DNA from: Kitasatospora viridis
GTDB lineage: Bacteria > Actinomycetota > Actinomycetes > Streptomycetales > Streptomycetaceae
Length of the DNA: 64,000 bases
Direction: 5' to 3'
Assembly: GCF_007829815.1 (NCBI RefSeq)
Contig: NZ_VIWT01000001.1
Location: 3,867,501 to 3,931,500, forward strand
This document shows, one piece after another, positions 31,898 through 42,924 of the stretch. Position 1 is the stretch's first letter, and each line of letters begins with the position of its first letter. The notes below the pieces were generated by a model. The model saw only the letters and a program-made list of their open reading frames with translations, was not told the origin of the DNA and did no database searches. The translations under genes were made by a program, and so were the position numbers.

Positions 31898-32881
31898 ATG
31901 GGGGTTACCGTCGGTTCTGTGTTTGCTGCAGAACGTCGCCAGTTGATCCTCGAAATGGTGCGGGCCAACGGAGCCGTGTCGCTCCGCGAGCTTGCCCGCG
32001 TCGTCCAGACCTCCGAAGTCACCGTCCGGCGGGACGTGCGGGCGCTGGAGGCCGAAGGGCTGCTCGACCGCCGGCACGGCGGCGCGGTGCTCCCCGGAGG
32101 CTTCAGCCGAGAGCCCGGGTACCCGCAGAAGACCCACCTCGCCGCCGCCGAGAAGAGTGCCATCGCCGACCTCGCGGCCACCCTGGTCGAAGAGGGCGAC
32201 GCGGTGGTGATCGGGGCCGGCACGACCACCCAGGAGCTGGCCCGCCGCCTCGCCCGGGTGCCGGGCCTGACGGTGGTCACCAACTCCCTGCTGGTCGCCC
32301 AGGCCCTCGCGCACGCCAACCGGGTGGAGGTGGTGATGACCGGCGGCACCCTGCGCGGTTCCAACTACGCCCTGGTGGGCAGCGGAGCCGAGCAGTCGCT
32401 GCACGGGCTGAGGGTCTCCAAGGCCTTCATCTCGGGCAGCGGGCTGACCGCCGAGCGCGGTCTCTCCACCGCCAACATGCTGTCCGCGAGCGTGGACCGG
32501 GCTCTGGTGCAGTCGGCCGCCGAGGTCATCGTCCTCGCCGACCACACCAAGCTCGGCACGGACAGCATGTTCCAGACGGTGCCCACCGACGCGGTGACCC
32601 GGCTGGTCACCGACGAGCACGCGGCCGGCCACGACCCGACCGCCCGCGAGCTCGACGCGTTGGCCGACTGCGGGGTGCAGATCGCCCTGGCGCCGCTCGG
32701 GCTGGCCGCCGAGCCACCGGGCCACCAGGGCCTGGAGCGGCACCCGCAGCAGGCCCAGCAGCCCGGCCTGCGGCGCGGCCCCGGCGGCGCCCCGCTGCCC
32801 GGCCAGCGCCGCCCCGGTACCCACGGCGGTCCGCCGCCCGGCCCGGGCCACCTGCCGACCAGGCTGGCCGGCGCCCGCTGA
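31898..32881 (+). CDS. DeoR-family transcriptional regulator with long C-terminal tail
   Basis: A 327-aa regulator. The DeoR HTH (about 13-62) contains SLRELARVVQTSEVTVRRD, followed by the sugar-phosphate-sensing domain (about 80-245: GAGTTT, NSLLVAQAL, TGGTLRG, DHTKLG). The family is usually about 255 aa; here about 65 extra residues rich in Pro, Gly, Gln and Arg follow. The start is ATG 31898 or GTG 31919. Its position between lpdA and accA2 is conserved in Streptomyces as I recall. Target unknown. Confidence 0.88.
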   Translation: MGVTVGSVFAAERRQLILEMVRANGAVSLRELARVVQTSEVTVRRDVRALEAEGLLDRRHGGAVLPGGFSREPGYPQKTHLAAAEKSAIADLAATLVEEGDAVVIGAGTTTQELARRLARVPGLTVVTNSLLVAQALAHANRVEVVMTGGTLRGSNYALVGSGAEQSLHGLRVSKAFISGSGLTAERGLSTANMLSASVDRALVQSAAEVIVLADHTKLGTDSMFQTVPTDAVTRLVTDEHAAGHDPTARELDALADCGVQIALAPLGLAAEPPGHQGLERHPQQAQQPGLRRGPGGAPLPGQRRPGTHGGPPPGPGHLPTRLAGAR

Positions 32882-32886
32882 CACCG

Positions 32887-32962
32887 GTGGCCCGCCGGTC
32901 GCAACCAGCGGGCCACTCGGGGTACTGCGGCTGACCGGGCGTCAGCCCTCGATCCCGGTCAG
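32887..32962. terminator. Two hairpins between convergent deoR-type and accA2 genes
   Basis: First stem: 32887-32895 with 32908-32916 (9 bp, 12-nt loop). Second stem: CTGACCGGG 32931-32939 with CCCGGTCAG 32954-32962 (9 bp, 14-nt loop), the latter running over the accA2 stop codon. Together they can terminate transcription from both sides. Confidence 0.65.
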
Positions 32963-34737
32963 TCCTTGATCTCGCAGAGCGCGGCGCCGCTGCTGACGCT
33001 CGCGCCGACCTCCGCCTTCAGGCCGACGATGGTGCCGGCCTTGTGGGCGTTGAGCGGCTGCTCCATCTTCATGGCCTCCAGGACCACGATCAGCTCGCCC
33101 TCGGCGACGGTCTGACCCTCCGCCACGGCGACCTTCACGATGGTGCCCTGCATCGGCGAGGCCAGGGTGTCGCCGGACACCGCCGAGCCGGCCTTCTTCG
33201 GGCCCACCCGGCGCTTGGCCTTGGCCGTCGCCGGGCCGGCACCCGCGGCGGGGGCGCTGCCCACGCCGAGCGAGGCGGGCAGCGAGACCTCGATCCGCTT
33301 GCCGCCGACCTCGACCACCACGGTCTCCCGGCCGTCCGGCTCCTCGCCGTCCACCGCACCGCCGGCGAACGGCGGGATGGTGTTGACGAACTCGGTCTCG
33401 ATCCAGCGGGTGTAGACGCTGAACGGGGCGTCCGAGCCGTGCACCTCGGGCGCGAACGCCGGGTCCACGACCACGGCCTGGTGGAACGGCAGGGCGGTGG
33501 CCATGCCCTCCACCTTGAACTCGGCCAGCGCGCGCCGGGCCCGCTCCAGGGCCTGCTTGCGGTCCCGGCCGGTGACGATCAGCTTGGCCAGCAGCGAGTC
33601 CCAGGCGGGGCCGATCACCGAGCCGCTCTCGACGCCGGAGTCCAGCCGCACGCCCGGGCCGGACGGCGGGGCGAACAGGGTCACGGTGCCGGGGGCGGGC
33701 AGGAAGTTGCGGCCCGGGTCCTCGCCGTTGATCCGGAACTCGAAGGAGTGCTTCGAGACCTTCGGGTCGTCGTAGCCGAGCTCCTCGCCGTCCGCGATCC
33801 GGAACATCTCGCGGACCAGGTCGATGCCGGTGACCTCCTCGGTGACCGGGTGCTCGACCTGCAGGCGGGTGTTCACCTCCAGGAAGGAGATGGTGCCGTC
33901 GAGGGCGACCAGGAACTCGCAGGTGCCGGCGCCGACGTAGCCCGCCTCGCGCAGGATCGCCTTGGAGGCGCGGTACAGCTCGGCGTTCTGCTCCTCGGTC
34001 AGGAACGGCGCCGGGGCCTCCTCGACCAGCTTCTGGTGCCGGCGCTGCAGCGAGCAGTCACGGGTGGAGACGACCACCACGTTGCCGTGCTGGTCGGCCA
34101 GGCACTGGGTCTCGACGTGCCGCGGGTTGTCCAGGTAGCGCTCGACGAAGCACTCGCCGCGACCGAAGGCGGCGACCGCCTCGCGGACCGCCGACTCGAA
34201 CAGCTCCGGGATCTCCTCCAGGGTGCGGGCGACCTTGAGGCCGCGGCCGCCACCGCCGAAGGCGGCCTTGATGGCCACCGGCAGACCGTGCTCGGTCGCG
34301 AACGCGACGACCTCGTCCGGCCCGGAGACCGGGTCGGGGGTGCCGGCCACCAGCGGGGCGCCGGCGCGCTGCGCGACGTGACGGGCGGTGACCTTGTCGC
34401 CGAGGTCGCGGATCGCCTGCGGCGGCGGGCCGATCCAGATCAGGCCGGCGTCCAGCACGGCCTGGGCGAACTCGGCGTTCTCGGACAGGAAGCCGTAACC
34501 GGGGTGGACGGCGTCGGCCCCGGAGTCGGCGGCCGCCTTGAGGACCTTGGCGATGTCCAGGTAGCTGGTCGCCGGGGTGTCGCCGCCGAGGGCGTAGGCC
34601 TCGTCGGCCGCGCGGACGTGCAGCGCGTCCCGGTCCGGCTCGGCGTAGACGGCGACACTGGCGATACCGGCGTCCGAGCAGGCCCTGGCGACGCGGACGG
34701 CGATTTCTCCGCGGTTGGCGATGAGCACCTTGCGCAC
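32959..34737 (-). CDS. accA2: Acyl-CoA carboxylase alpha subunit (biotin carboxylase + BCCP)
   Basis: A 592-aa subunit that carboxylates its own biotin with ATP and bicarbonate for acetyl-/propionyl-CoA carboxylase. Biotin carboxylase spans about 1-450 (ATP loop GGGGRGL, catalytic [14 protein letters not shown]). The BCCP domain at the C-terminus has biotinyl K557 in EAMKMEQ. A Pro/Ala-rich linker (about 480-520) joins them. Length matches Streptomyces AccA2. Partner subunits accE and pccB lie 2-4 kb away on the same strand, and birA, which attaches the biotin, beyond them. Confidence 0.95.
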   Translation of the reverse strand: MRKVLIANRGEIAVRVARACSDAGIASVAVYAEPDRDALHVRAADEAYALGGDTPATSYLDIAKVLKAAADSGADAVHPGYGFLSENAEFAQAVLDAGLIWIGPPPQAIRDLGDKVTARHVAQRAGAPLVAGTPDPVSGPDEVVAFATEHGLPVAIKAAFGGGGRGLKVARTLEEIPELFESAVREAVAAFGRGECFVERYLDNPRHVETQCLADQHGNVVVVSTRDCSLQRRHQKLVEEAPAPFLTEEQNAELYRASKAILREAGYVGAGTCEFLVALDGTISFLEVNTRLQVEHPVTEEVTGIDLVREMFRIADGEELGYDDPKVSKHSFEFRINGEDPGRNFLPAPGTVTLFAPPSGPGVRLDSGVESGSVIGPAWDSLLAKLIVTGRDRKQALERARRALAEFKVEGMATALPFHQAVVVDPAFAPEVHGSDAPFSVYTRWIETEFVNTIPPFAGGAVDGEEPDGRETVVVEVGGKRIEVSLPASLGVGSAPAAGAGPATAKAKRRVGPKKAGSAVSGDTLASPMQGTIVKVAVAEGQTVAEGELIVVLEAMKMEQPLNAHKAGTIVGLKAEVGASVSSGAALCEIKD

Positions 34738-34945
34738 TGTGGCTCCCTTCTTGAACCTCGATGGAGTCTAGGGATGACGGGGTGGTACCGGCGAGTAGAC
34801 CCTGGTGGTGAGCTTGCCCACACGGAGCGTGACGCAGATCGTGACCGTCCGCGCACCCAGCGGGAACACCGCAGGTGGCAACCGTAGCCCCCGGCGGGCC
34901 GGGCCCGCGCCCGTCCGGGGCGCCGCCGCCGTGGCCTTCGCCACA

Positions 34946-35704
34946 TCAGCTCGCGCGGGCCGGAGCGGCCGCGGCGGGGGTCGCGGTCGCGCTCGCGGTC
35001 ACGTCCGCCACGAACTCGACCACGTCCGGTCCGTAACGCTCCGGATTGACCACTCGCAGTACCACCGCGAAGGTACCGTGCGCTCCTTGACGGTGGACCA
35101 GGTCCCGCTGGGAGTTGGTCAGGTAGCGGACCGCGGCGTGGTTGGCGACGGCGTTCTGACCGGCTATCAGGAAGACCGGCCGGCCGCCGCCCTCCGGGTC
35201 CAGCCGGGCCAGCAGGGCGTAGCGGCAGCCCGGTGCGTCGGGGCCGGTGGGCTCCTCGCGGAACTCCCGGTCGCCGACCACGATCGCGCCCGGGTCGGGC
35301 CGGTCCGGGTCGTAGTCGAAGCGCACGCCCGGCAGCCGCCAGCCCAGGTGGGCCACCGTGCGCTCGTTGCTGGTCGGCCCGCCCAGGCAGAACTCGGCCT
35401 GCCGGCCGAGGCCCTGGCGGACCTGGTCGTGGGAGACGATCTCCGGCCGGGCCGAGCAGGACTCGACCAGCACGGCCAGCTCCATCAGCGCGCTGACGTC
35501 GTCCCGGTGCACGCTGCGGTTGCCGGAGCCGCCCATGTAGCGGGGGACCACCAGCAGGCACTCGGTGCCGGCGGGCAGCCCGAAGAAGGCCTGCCGGCGC
35601 GCCGCGGCCCGGCGGCGCAGCGCCGACTGCAGCAGCAGGCCGGCCACCGCGCCGATCGCGCTGGTCGCCAGCCCGATCGCGATGTTGAGCAGGATGTCCT
35701 TCAT
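34946..35704 (-). CDS. Membrane-anchored protein of unknown function
   Basis: A 252-aa protein with an N-terminal hydrophobic segment (about 6-26) followed by RRRAAARRQ, which predicts an uncleaved anchor with the rest cytoplasmic. It contains a Ser-Gly-rich turn (GGSGNRSVH) and a central beta-rich part without recognisable motifs. The C-terminal 20 residues are Ala/Thr-rich. It lies between maf and accA2. The 208 nt downstream of it hold the accA2 promoter region. Confidence 0.65.
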   Translation of the reverse strand: MKDILLNIAIGLATSAIGAVAGLLLQSALRRRAAARRQAFFGLPAGTECLLVVPRYMGGSGNRSVHRDDVSALMELAVLVESCSARPEIVSHDQVRQGLGRQAEFCLGGPTSNERTVAHLGWRLPGVRFDYDPDRPDPGAIVVGDREFREEPTGPDAPGCRYALLARLDPEGGGRPVFLIAGQNAVANHAAVRYLTNSQRDLVHRQGAHGTFAVVLRVVNPERYGPDVVEFVADVTASATATPAAAAPARAS

Positions 35705-35780
35705 CGGCCCCTCCCCTGGACGCCGCCCGCCCGCCAGCCTAGCGGCGGGGTGGCCCGGCTCCCAGGGCCACCGGTCCGGT

Positions 35781-35806
35781 GTCCGCCGGGCCGCTGCCCG
35801 GCGGAC
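35781..35806. terminator. Hairpin downstream of maf
   Basis: GTCCGCCGGGC (35781-35791), CGCT loop, GCCCGGCGGAC (35796-35806): a perfect 11-bp stem starting 6 nt past the maf stop codon. Confidence 0.8.
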
Positions 35807-35811
35807 GCGGG

Positions 35812-36414
35812 TCAGTCGGCCCAGAGGTCGGTGATCCGGACGTCCAGGTCGGCCAGCAGCGAGCGCAGCAGCGGCAGCGAGAGGCCGATCACGTTGCCCG
35901 GGTCGCCCTCGATGCCGGTGACGAACGGCGCCGAGCGGCCGTCCAGGGTGAACGCGCCGGCCACGTGCAGCGGCTCGCCGCTGGCCACGTAGGCGGCGAC
36001 CTCGGCGTCGTCCGGCTGGCCGAAGTGCACGGTGGTGGAGGCGGTGGCCGAGGAGCTGCGGCCGTTCGCGGTGTCGATCACGCAGTGGCCGGTGCGCAGC
36101 ACGCCGCTGCGCCCGCGCATCGCCCGCCAGCGGGCCACCGCCTCCTCGGCGTCGGCCGGCTTGCCGAGCGCCTGGCCGTCCAGCTCCAGCACCGAGTCGC
36201 AGCCGACCACCAGCTGGCCGTCCGTCAGCTGCCCGGCCACCGCGGCGGCCTTCGCCTCGGCCAGCACCAGGGCCAGCTCGGCGGGGGTGGCGGCGGTCAG
36301 CGCGGACTCGTCCACCCCGCTGACGATCACCTGCGGGTCGAGGCCGGCCTGCCGGAGCAGACCCAGCCGGGCGGGGGAGGCGGAGGCGAGGACCAGGGTC
36401 CGACGATCAGTCAT
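35812..36414 (-). CDS. maf: Maf-family nucleotide pyrophosphatase
   Basis: A 200-aa house-cleaning NTP pyrophosphatase that hydrolyses non-canonical or bulk NTPs/dNTPs. It has the N-terminal [12 protein letters not shown] (Maf signature with SxSPxR), [16 protein letters not shown] with catalytic Asp, and GKPAD. The short deletion of the canonical QQE motif region is typical of actinobacterial forms. ATG at 36414. It belongs to the conserved carboxylase neighbourhood. Confidence 0.92.
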   Translation of the reverse strand: MTDRRTLVLASASPARLGLLRQAGLDPQVIVSGVDESALTAATPAELALVLAEAKAAAVAGQLTDGQLVVGCDSVLELDGQALGKPADAEEAVARWRAMRGRSGVLRTGHCVIDTANGRSSSATASTTVHFGQPDDAEVAAYVASGEPLHVAGAFTLDGRSAPFVTGIEGDPGNVIGLSLPLLRSLLADLDVRITDLWAD

Positions 36415-36461
36415 GGCCCAACCCTAGGGCCAGGCAGCCGGCGGCCCGGCCGGACCCGGGA

Positions 36462-36590
36462 TCAGTGGATCATCAGGGCCAGGGCCAGCAGGACCACGGC
36501 GAGGGCGAGCAGGCGGGCGGTGCGGCGCAGCAGCGCGGCGGTCCGGCGGGCCTGCGGGGAGGCCTCGTCGGGCGGATCGGACCAGAGCAT
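36462..36590 (-). CDS. mmpB: Morphogenic membrane protein MmpB
   Basis: A 42-aa protein (ATG 36590, TGA 36462-36464) beginning MLWSDPPDEASPQ and ending in a single hydrophobic helix (about 27-41) closed by His. The MLWSDP start, length and position between maf and accE match the small Streptomyces membrane protein MmpB. It is short enough to be missed by gene callers. A perfect palindrome lies 31-54 nt upstream. Confidence 0.82.
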   Translation of the reverse strand: MLWSDPPDEASPQARRTAALLRRTARLLALAVVLLALALMIH

Positions 36591-36620
36591 TGCGCCAGTC
36601 TGCCCCGATCCGCCCGGAAA

Positions 36621-36644
36621 CGCCTGAGTACGGGTACTCAGGCG
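36621..36644. promoter_or_regulatory. Perfect palindrome upstream of mmpB
   Basis: CGCCTGAGTA (36621-36630), CGGG, TACTCAGGCG (36635-36644). It sits between the accE stop and the mmpB start on the minus strand, so it may be the accE terminator or an operator for mmpB. The TGAGTA/TACTCA core is AT-rich for this genome, which favours an operator. Confidence 0.55.
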
Positions 36645-36666
36645 CGGCCGTCGGCGGGCCCGGCCG

Positions 36667-36888
36667 TCAGCGGGCCCAGCCGGAGGTGCGCCAGGCGTTC
36701 GGCCCGGCGGCGGGCATCCGGCGCATGGCGCGCGAACGGTCGGTCCACGGGGAGGCCGGGCCGCCGGCCGTCCGGCGGGCCGCCTCGGCGGCGGCCTGTG
36801 CGGCGGCGGCCCGGGAATGGACCACCGCCAGGACGGTGGCCAGCTCCTCGGGGGTCGGCTGCCCGTGCAGCACGTGGATCTCGGGCAT
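36667..36888 (-). CDS. accE: Acyl-CoA carboxylase epsilon subunit
   Basis: A 73-aa epsilon subunit that stabilises the alpha-beta acyl-CoA carboxylase. It shows the family pattern: an N-terminal beta strand with HGQPTPEELATVLAV, an Ala-rich helix, and the C-terminal W...R...GPNAWRTSGW signature. It follows pccB by 33 nt on the same strand and is surely co-transcribed with it. Confidence 0.88.
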   Translation of the reverse strand: MPEIHVLHGQPTPEELATVLAVVHSRAAAAQAAAEAARRTAGGPASPWTDRSRAMRRMPAAGPNAWRTSGWAR

Positions 36889-36921
36889 CGGCTGTCCTTC
36901 CGGGGGTTCCGGGTCGCGGGC

Positions 36922-38520
<1,599 letters not shown>

Positions 38521-38641
38521 CCGGGGGAGTTCCTCACGTGAGCGACGCGGTGGAGGGTGACGGAGGGCCGGGGCAGGGCGGTGCCCACGGTCTACCGCCG
38601 GGTAGCCTAACCAGCCCGGTGCCCCGGGCGTTATGGCCAGC

Positions 38642-38654
38642 GACACAGTGTGTC
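38642..38654. promoter_or_regulatory. Short palindrome between divergent pccB and birA
   Basis: GACACA-G-TGTGTC, a perfect 6-bp inverted repeat around one base, in the 215-nt divergent region. It could be an operator for both carboxylase and biotin ligase genes; a site this short could also be chance. Confidence 0.3.
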
Positions 38655-38735
38655 AACCGACCGTTCTGCGGCACGATGGGGCGGCCTACGGCCTGCGTCG
38701 CACGCCGTCGCGGTGCGCCCCTCTAGTGTGGGGCC

Positions 38736-39626
38736 ATGACCGACGCCGACCGTCCCCGCCGCAGCGGGCTGCGTGGTTTCGGCCACGCCGGCCCGTCCCC
38801 CTGGACCGACCTGGACCGCCCGCCGCTGGACGCCGCGGCGCTGCGCCGCGACCTGGTGGTCCCCGGCGGCCTGTGGACCGCGCTGGACGTGGTCGAGCTG
38901 ACCGGCTCCACCAACACCGACCTGACCGAGCGCTCGCGGACCGGCGCGCCCGAGGGCGCCGTGCTGGTCGCCGAGCGGCAGGACGCCGGGCGCGGCCGGC
39001 TGGACCGCCGCTGGTCCGCCCCCGCCCGCTCCGGCCTCTTCCTGTCGGTGCTGCTGCGCCCCACCGTGCCGCGCGAGCGCCTCGGCTGGCTGCCGATCCT
39101 GATCGGGGTCTCGGTGGCCACCACGGTCCACCGGGTGGCCGGGGTGCAGGTCGGCCTGAAGTGGCCCAACGACCTCCAGGCGGAGGTCGACGGCACCGAG
39201 CGCAAGCTCGGCGGCATCCTCACCGAGCTGACCGGCGACGCCGTGGTGGCGGGCCTGGGCCTGAACGTGACGCTGCGCCAGGAGGAGCTGCCGGTGCCCA
39301 CCGCCGCCTCGCTGGCGCTGGCCGGCGCCGAGGTCACCGACCGGGACACCCTGCTGCGGGCGCTGCTGCGCGAGTTCGCCGAGCTGTACGGCGAGTGGCA
39401 GGCGGCGGCCGGCGACCCGCAGGCCAGCGGCCTGCTGCCGGCCTACACCGCGCGCTGCACCACGCTCGGCCGCCAGGTGCGGGTGCAACTGCCCGGCGAG
39501 CGGGAGCTGCTGGGCGAGGCGGTGGCGCTGGACACCGACGGCCGCCTGGTGGTGCGCACCGCCGACGGCAGCCGTCAGGCCGTCGGCGCGGGCGACGTGG
39601 TGCACGTGCGGCCGCAGCCGCGCTGA
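38736..39626 (+). CDS. birA: Biotin--[acetyl-CoA-carboxylase] ligase
   Basis: A 296-aa class I biotin protein ligase without a DNA-binding domain. Biotin/ATP site motifs ELTGSTNTDL, AERQDAGRGRLDRRW (the GRGR-type loop) and KWPNDL are intact, followed by the SH3-like C-terminal domain (about 240-290). It biotinylates AccA2-type subunits such as the one encoded 4 kb away. Divergent from pccB. Confidence 0.93.
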   Translation: MTDADRPRRSGLRGFGHAGPSPWTDLDRPPLDAAALRRDLVVPGGLWTALDVVELTGSTNTDLTERSRTGAPEGAVLVAERQDAGRGRLDRRWSAPARSGLFLSVLLRPTVPRERLGWLPILIGVSVATTVHRVAGVQVGLKWPNDLQAEVDGTERKLGGILTELTGDAVVAGLGLNVTLRQEELPVPTAASLALAGAEVTDRDTLLRALLREFAELYGEWQAAAGDPQASGLLPAYTARCTTLGRQVRVQLPGERELLGEAVALDTDGRLVVRTADGSRQAVGAGDVVHVRPQPR

Positions 39627-39821
39627 GCCCGCGCCGGGGCGCGCCCGGCGCGTGGCGGACCTGCCGCAACCACGGCCTTTACCCTCCGGATGCTCCGGAT
39701 CGGCGAATTCCGTGCGACGATTCCCCCTGCACGGTGTGAGGCGCGCCACTGTCCGCGGGCGGCGGGGTGCTCACACGGATGGGACCTACGGCAAGTGCGG
39801 CGACCGCACGGGGACGGACCG

Positions 39822-40991
39822 GTGGCAGACGACGACGGGCAGGCGCCCGAGGACGGTGCGCGCGGCGGTGATTCGGGCGCGGCGGACCCGAACGTGGCGC
39901 TCGACCTGGAGGAGCTGATCCTGGGGGCCCCGCGCCGCTACACCCCCTACCAGGCCGCCCGCACCGCCGAGGTGCCGATGGAGCTGGCCACCCGGTTCTG
40001 GCGCGCCATGGGCTTCCCCGACATCGGCCAGTCCCGGGCGCTGAACGACGGCGACGTGATCGCACTGCGCCGCCTGGCCGGCCTGGTGGAGTCCGGGCTG
40101 ATCAACGAGGCGATGGCGATCCAGGTGGCCCGGTCCACCGGCCAGACCACCGCCAGGCTGGCCGGCTGGCAGATGGACACCTTCCTGGAGAACCTCACCC
40201 AGGCCGCCGAGCCCGGGCTCTCCCGGGCCGAGGTGGCCTACCCGCTGGTCGAGCTGCTGCTGCCGGAGCTGGAGCAGTTCCTGGTCTACGTCTGGCGCCG
40301 CCAGCTGGCCGCGGTCACCGGCCGGGTGGTGCAGGTCGCCGAGGACACCGAGATCACCAGCGGCCGGCTCGCGGTGGGCTTCGCCGACCTGGTCGGCTTC
40401 ACCCGGCTCTCCCGGCGGCTGGAGGAGGAGGAGCTCGGCTCGCTGGTCGAGACCTTCGAGTCCACCTGCGCCGACCTGATCGCGGGTCAGGGCGGCCGGC
40501 TGATCAAGACCCTGGGCGACGAGATCCTCTTCGTCTCCGAGGACCCGGTGACCGCCGCGGAGATCGCGCTCGGGCTGGTCGAGACGCTGACCCAGGACGA
40601 GGCGATCCCGGCACTGCGGGTCGGCATGGCCTTCGGCACCGTCACCTCCCGGATGGGCGACGTCTTCGGCACCACGGTCAACCTGGCCAGCCGGCTGACC
40701 TCGATCGCGCAGCGCGACGCGGTGCTGATCGACGGCGAGTTCGCCGCCGTGCTGGAGCAGGCCGGGGCCGGCGCCCAGGGCGCGCAGGACGGCACCGGCA
40801 CCACCCAGTCGCAGCTGGCCGAGGCGCTGGCCGCGGCCTCCGGCTCGCCGCTCGGCCTGGTCGGCCCGCCGGCCCCCGGCACCGGTTCGCCGCGGTTCCA
40901 CCTGCAGGCGATGTGGCGCCGGCCGGTCCGCGGGCTCGGGCTGGTCGAACCCTGGCTGCTGACCCGGTGGATCAAGTCGCCGACCCACTGA
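39822..40991 (+). CDS. cya: Class III adenylate cyclase
   Basis: A 389-aa soluble cyclase producing cAMP. The catalytic domain (about 180-380) has metal ligand D189 in FADLVGFTRLS and D233 in LGDE; K229 in LIKTLGDE is the purine-specifying Lys for ATP. The N-terminal 180 residues are a helical actinobacterial regulatory part. GTG at 39822 gives a length close to Streptomyces Cya, which in S. coelicolor supports germination and development. Followed by a GGDEF protein. Confidence 0.92.
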   Translation: MADDDGQAPEDGARGGDSGAADPNVALDLEELILGAPRRYTPYQAARTAEVPMELATRFWRAMGFPDIGQSRALNDGDVIALRRLAGLVESGLINEAMAIQVARSTGQTTARLAGWQMDTFLENLTQAAEPGLSRAEVAYPLVELLLPELEQFLVYVWRRQLAAVTGRVVQVAEDTEITSGRLAVGFADLVGFTRLSRRLEEEELGSLVETFESTCADLIAGQGGRLIKTLGDEILFVSEDPVTAAEIALGLVETLTQDEAIPALRVGMAFGTVTSRMGDVFGTTVNLASRLTSIAQRDAVLIDGEFAAVLEQAGAGAQGAQDGTGTTQSQLAEALAAASGSPLGLVGPPAPGTGSPRFHLQAMWRRPVRGLGLVEPWLLTRWIKSPTH

Positions 40992-41063
40992 GTGCGCGGG
41001 TCTCCTGGTGGTTTTCGGGGGATCCGCCCCGATCCGGGTGATTCGCCCTACTCTGGTGCCGTG

Positions 41064-42917
41064 ATGGCGGACCTGGAACACCCTCAGAGCCCGGCCCCCG
41101 ACGAACTGACGGCCCGTGGGCTGGACCGACGGCTGCAGGCCGTGGTGGAGCTGGCCCAGGACATGGCCGGGGCGCAGAGCGCGCTGGAGGCGGTGCGCGC
41201 GGCCGCCACCCGGGCCACCGCGGCGCTGGACGCCACGATGGCGGCGATCTCGGTCTGGGACCGCGAGTCCGGGCGGCTGCGGGTGCTGGTCAACCACGGG
41301 CAACTGGCGGCCGGCGAGGAGGAGATCCCGGACGACGAGTCCTACCCGGTGGCGGACTTCCCGGAGATCGTCACCTACCTGGACGAGCACTGGACCACCG
41401 GCAAGCTGCCCCGGGCCTGGGTGCAGACCGCCGAGGACGCGCTGCCGGGCGAGCAGGCCGGGTTCGCCGGCGCCGCCGCGTTCTGCCGGGAGCGGGCCGC
41501 CGGGCTGCGCCGCCGCGGGCGGTCCTGCTGCCTGGTCGCGCCGATCGTGCTGCACGGCCAGGCCTGGGGCGAGCTCTACCTGGCCCGCGGCGCCGGGCTG
41601 CCGGTCTTCACCGAGACCGACGCGCAGTACGCCACCCTGCTGGCCGCCCAGGTCTCGGCCGGCCTGGCGCAGACCGAGCGGCTGGCCGACCTGCGCCGGC
41701 TGGCCTTCACCGACCCGCTGACCGGCCTGGCCAACCGCCGCGCGGTGGACGCCCGGCTGGAGTCCGCGCTGGCCGCGCACAACCAGGACGGCACGGTCGT
41801 CTCGCTGGTGGTCTGCGACGTCAACGGGCTCAAGCGGATCAACGACCGGCACGGCCACGAGATGGGCGACCGGCTGCTGGAGCGCTTCGCCAACCAGCTC
41901 TCGATGGCCGGCGCCAAGCTGCCCGGCTCGCTCGCCGCCCGGCTCGGCGGGGACGAGTTCTGCCTGCTGGCGCAGGGTCAGAAGGCGGACGAGGTGGTCG
42001 AGGTGGCCGAGGAGCTGTGCGCCCGGGCGCTGCTGCTGGCCGACGGCGAGGGGGTGGCCTGCGGGATCGCCTCCACCGGCGACGCGATCGGCCCGGTCTC
42101 CACCCCCGACCGGCTGTTCCGGCTGGCCGACGCGGCGCAGTACCGGGCCAAGGCCGCCCGGGCCCCGCACCCGGTGGTGGCCGGGCGCAGCCACGGCCCC
42201 GGCAGCGCCCCCGACCCGACCGTGCTGCTCGCCGACTCGGCCGACCCGCAGCACCGGGCCGACGGCCGGGGCCGCCCGGCGGCCGGCGCGGTGCGCGGCC
42301 CGCACGGCGACCGGCGGCGGTTCCGCGGCGCTGCGCACAGCGCCGACCCGGGCCAGCTGCTGGCCACGGTGCTGGCCGCGCTGGACCAGGACGGCGGCGG
42401 CCCGGCGCTGCACCCGGCCGACACCATGGGCCGGCTCGTGGTGGTGGCCGAGACCGCCGCCCGGCTGCTGGACGCGGTGGCCTGGTGGATCTCCTACGTG
42501 CCGCCCGGCTCCCTGCTGATGCACACCGCGCAGCACGCGGTCTACCGGATGACCAGCGGCCCCGACGGCACGCTCACCCCCGCCGCCGCCCGCCGGGCGG
42601 AGAACCAGCGGGCCCGGATCGAGGCCCCGGACGCGGTCTTCGACCTCGACCACTACCCGCTCACCCGGCGCGCCGTGCTCGGCGGCAGCTTCGCGCTGCG
42701 CACCGGGGCGGCCGGCAACGACCCGGCCGAGGAGGCGGTGCTGGTGGTCGGCGGCTACCAGGGGATGGTCGCGGCCGGCGGGGCGAACCCGGCGGGCGGC
42801 TGGCTGGTCGAGCTGTTCGCGGACGACGCCACGCTGCCGCTGGGCCAGGCGGCCGCGGCGCTGCGGGCGCTGGTCGCGGTGGCGCTGGCCGGCCCGGCCT
42901 CGCCGCCGCCCTCCTGA
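41064..42917 (+). CDS. GAF-GGDEF diguanylate cyclase with a C-terminal GAF-like region
   Basis: A 617-aa protein. A GAF-like sensor (about 25-205) precedes a GGDEF domain (about 210-385) whose active site GGDEF (295-299) is intact; the inhibitory RxxD five residues upstream is absent (sequence LPGS there). The C-terminal part (about 425-617) again looks GAF-like. It corresponds to the GGDEF protein conserved after cya in Streptomyces (the CdgE position, from memory). ATG 41064, with GTG one codon earlier. It should synthesise c-di-GMP, the signal read by BldD. Confidence 0.88.
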   Translation: MADLEHPQSPAPDELTARGLDRRLQAVVELAQDMAGAQSALEAVRAAATRATAALDATMAAISVWDRESGRLRVLVNHGQLAAGEEEIPDDESYPVADFPEIVTYLDEHWTTGKLPRAWVQTAEDALPGEQAGFAGAAAFCRERAAGLRRRGRSCCLVAPIVLHGQAWGELYLARGAGLPVFTETDAQYATLLAAQVSAGLAQTERLADLRRLAFTDPLTGLANRRAVDARLESALAAHNQDGTVVSLVVCDVNGLKRINDRHGHEMGDRLLERFANQLSMAGAKLPGSLAARLGGDEFCLLAQGQKADEVVEVAEELCARALLLADGEGVACGIASTGDAIGPVSTPDRLFRLADAAQYRAKAARAPHPVVAGRSHGPGSAPDPTVLLADSADPQHRADGRGRPAAGAVRGPHGDRRRFRGAAHSADPGQLLATVLAALDQDGGGPALHPADTMGRLVVVAETAARLLDAVAWWISYVPPGSLLMHTAQHAVYRMTSGPDGTLTPAAARRAENQRARIEAPDAVFDLDHYPLTRRAVLGGSFALRTGAAGNDPAEEAVLVVGGYQGMVAAGGANPAGGWLVELFADDATLPLGQAAAALRALVAVALAGPASPPPS

Positions 42918-42924
42918 CGGCGGG

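Noticed and set aside
39786..42653. Long minus-strand open frame opposite cya and the GGDEF gene
   Set aside because: Shadow of two clear plus-strand genes; composition and lack of motifs argue against coding.
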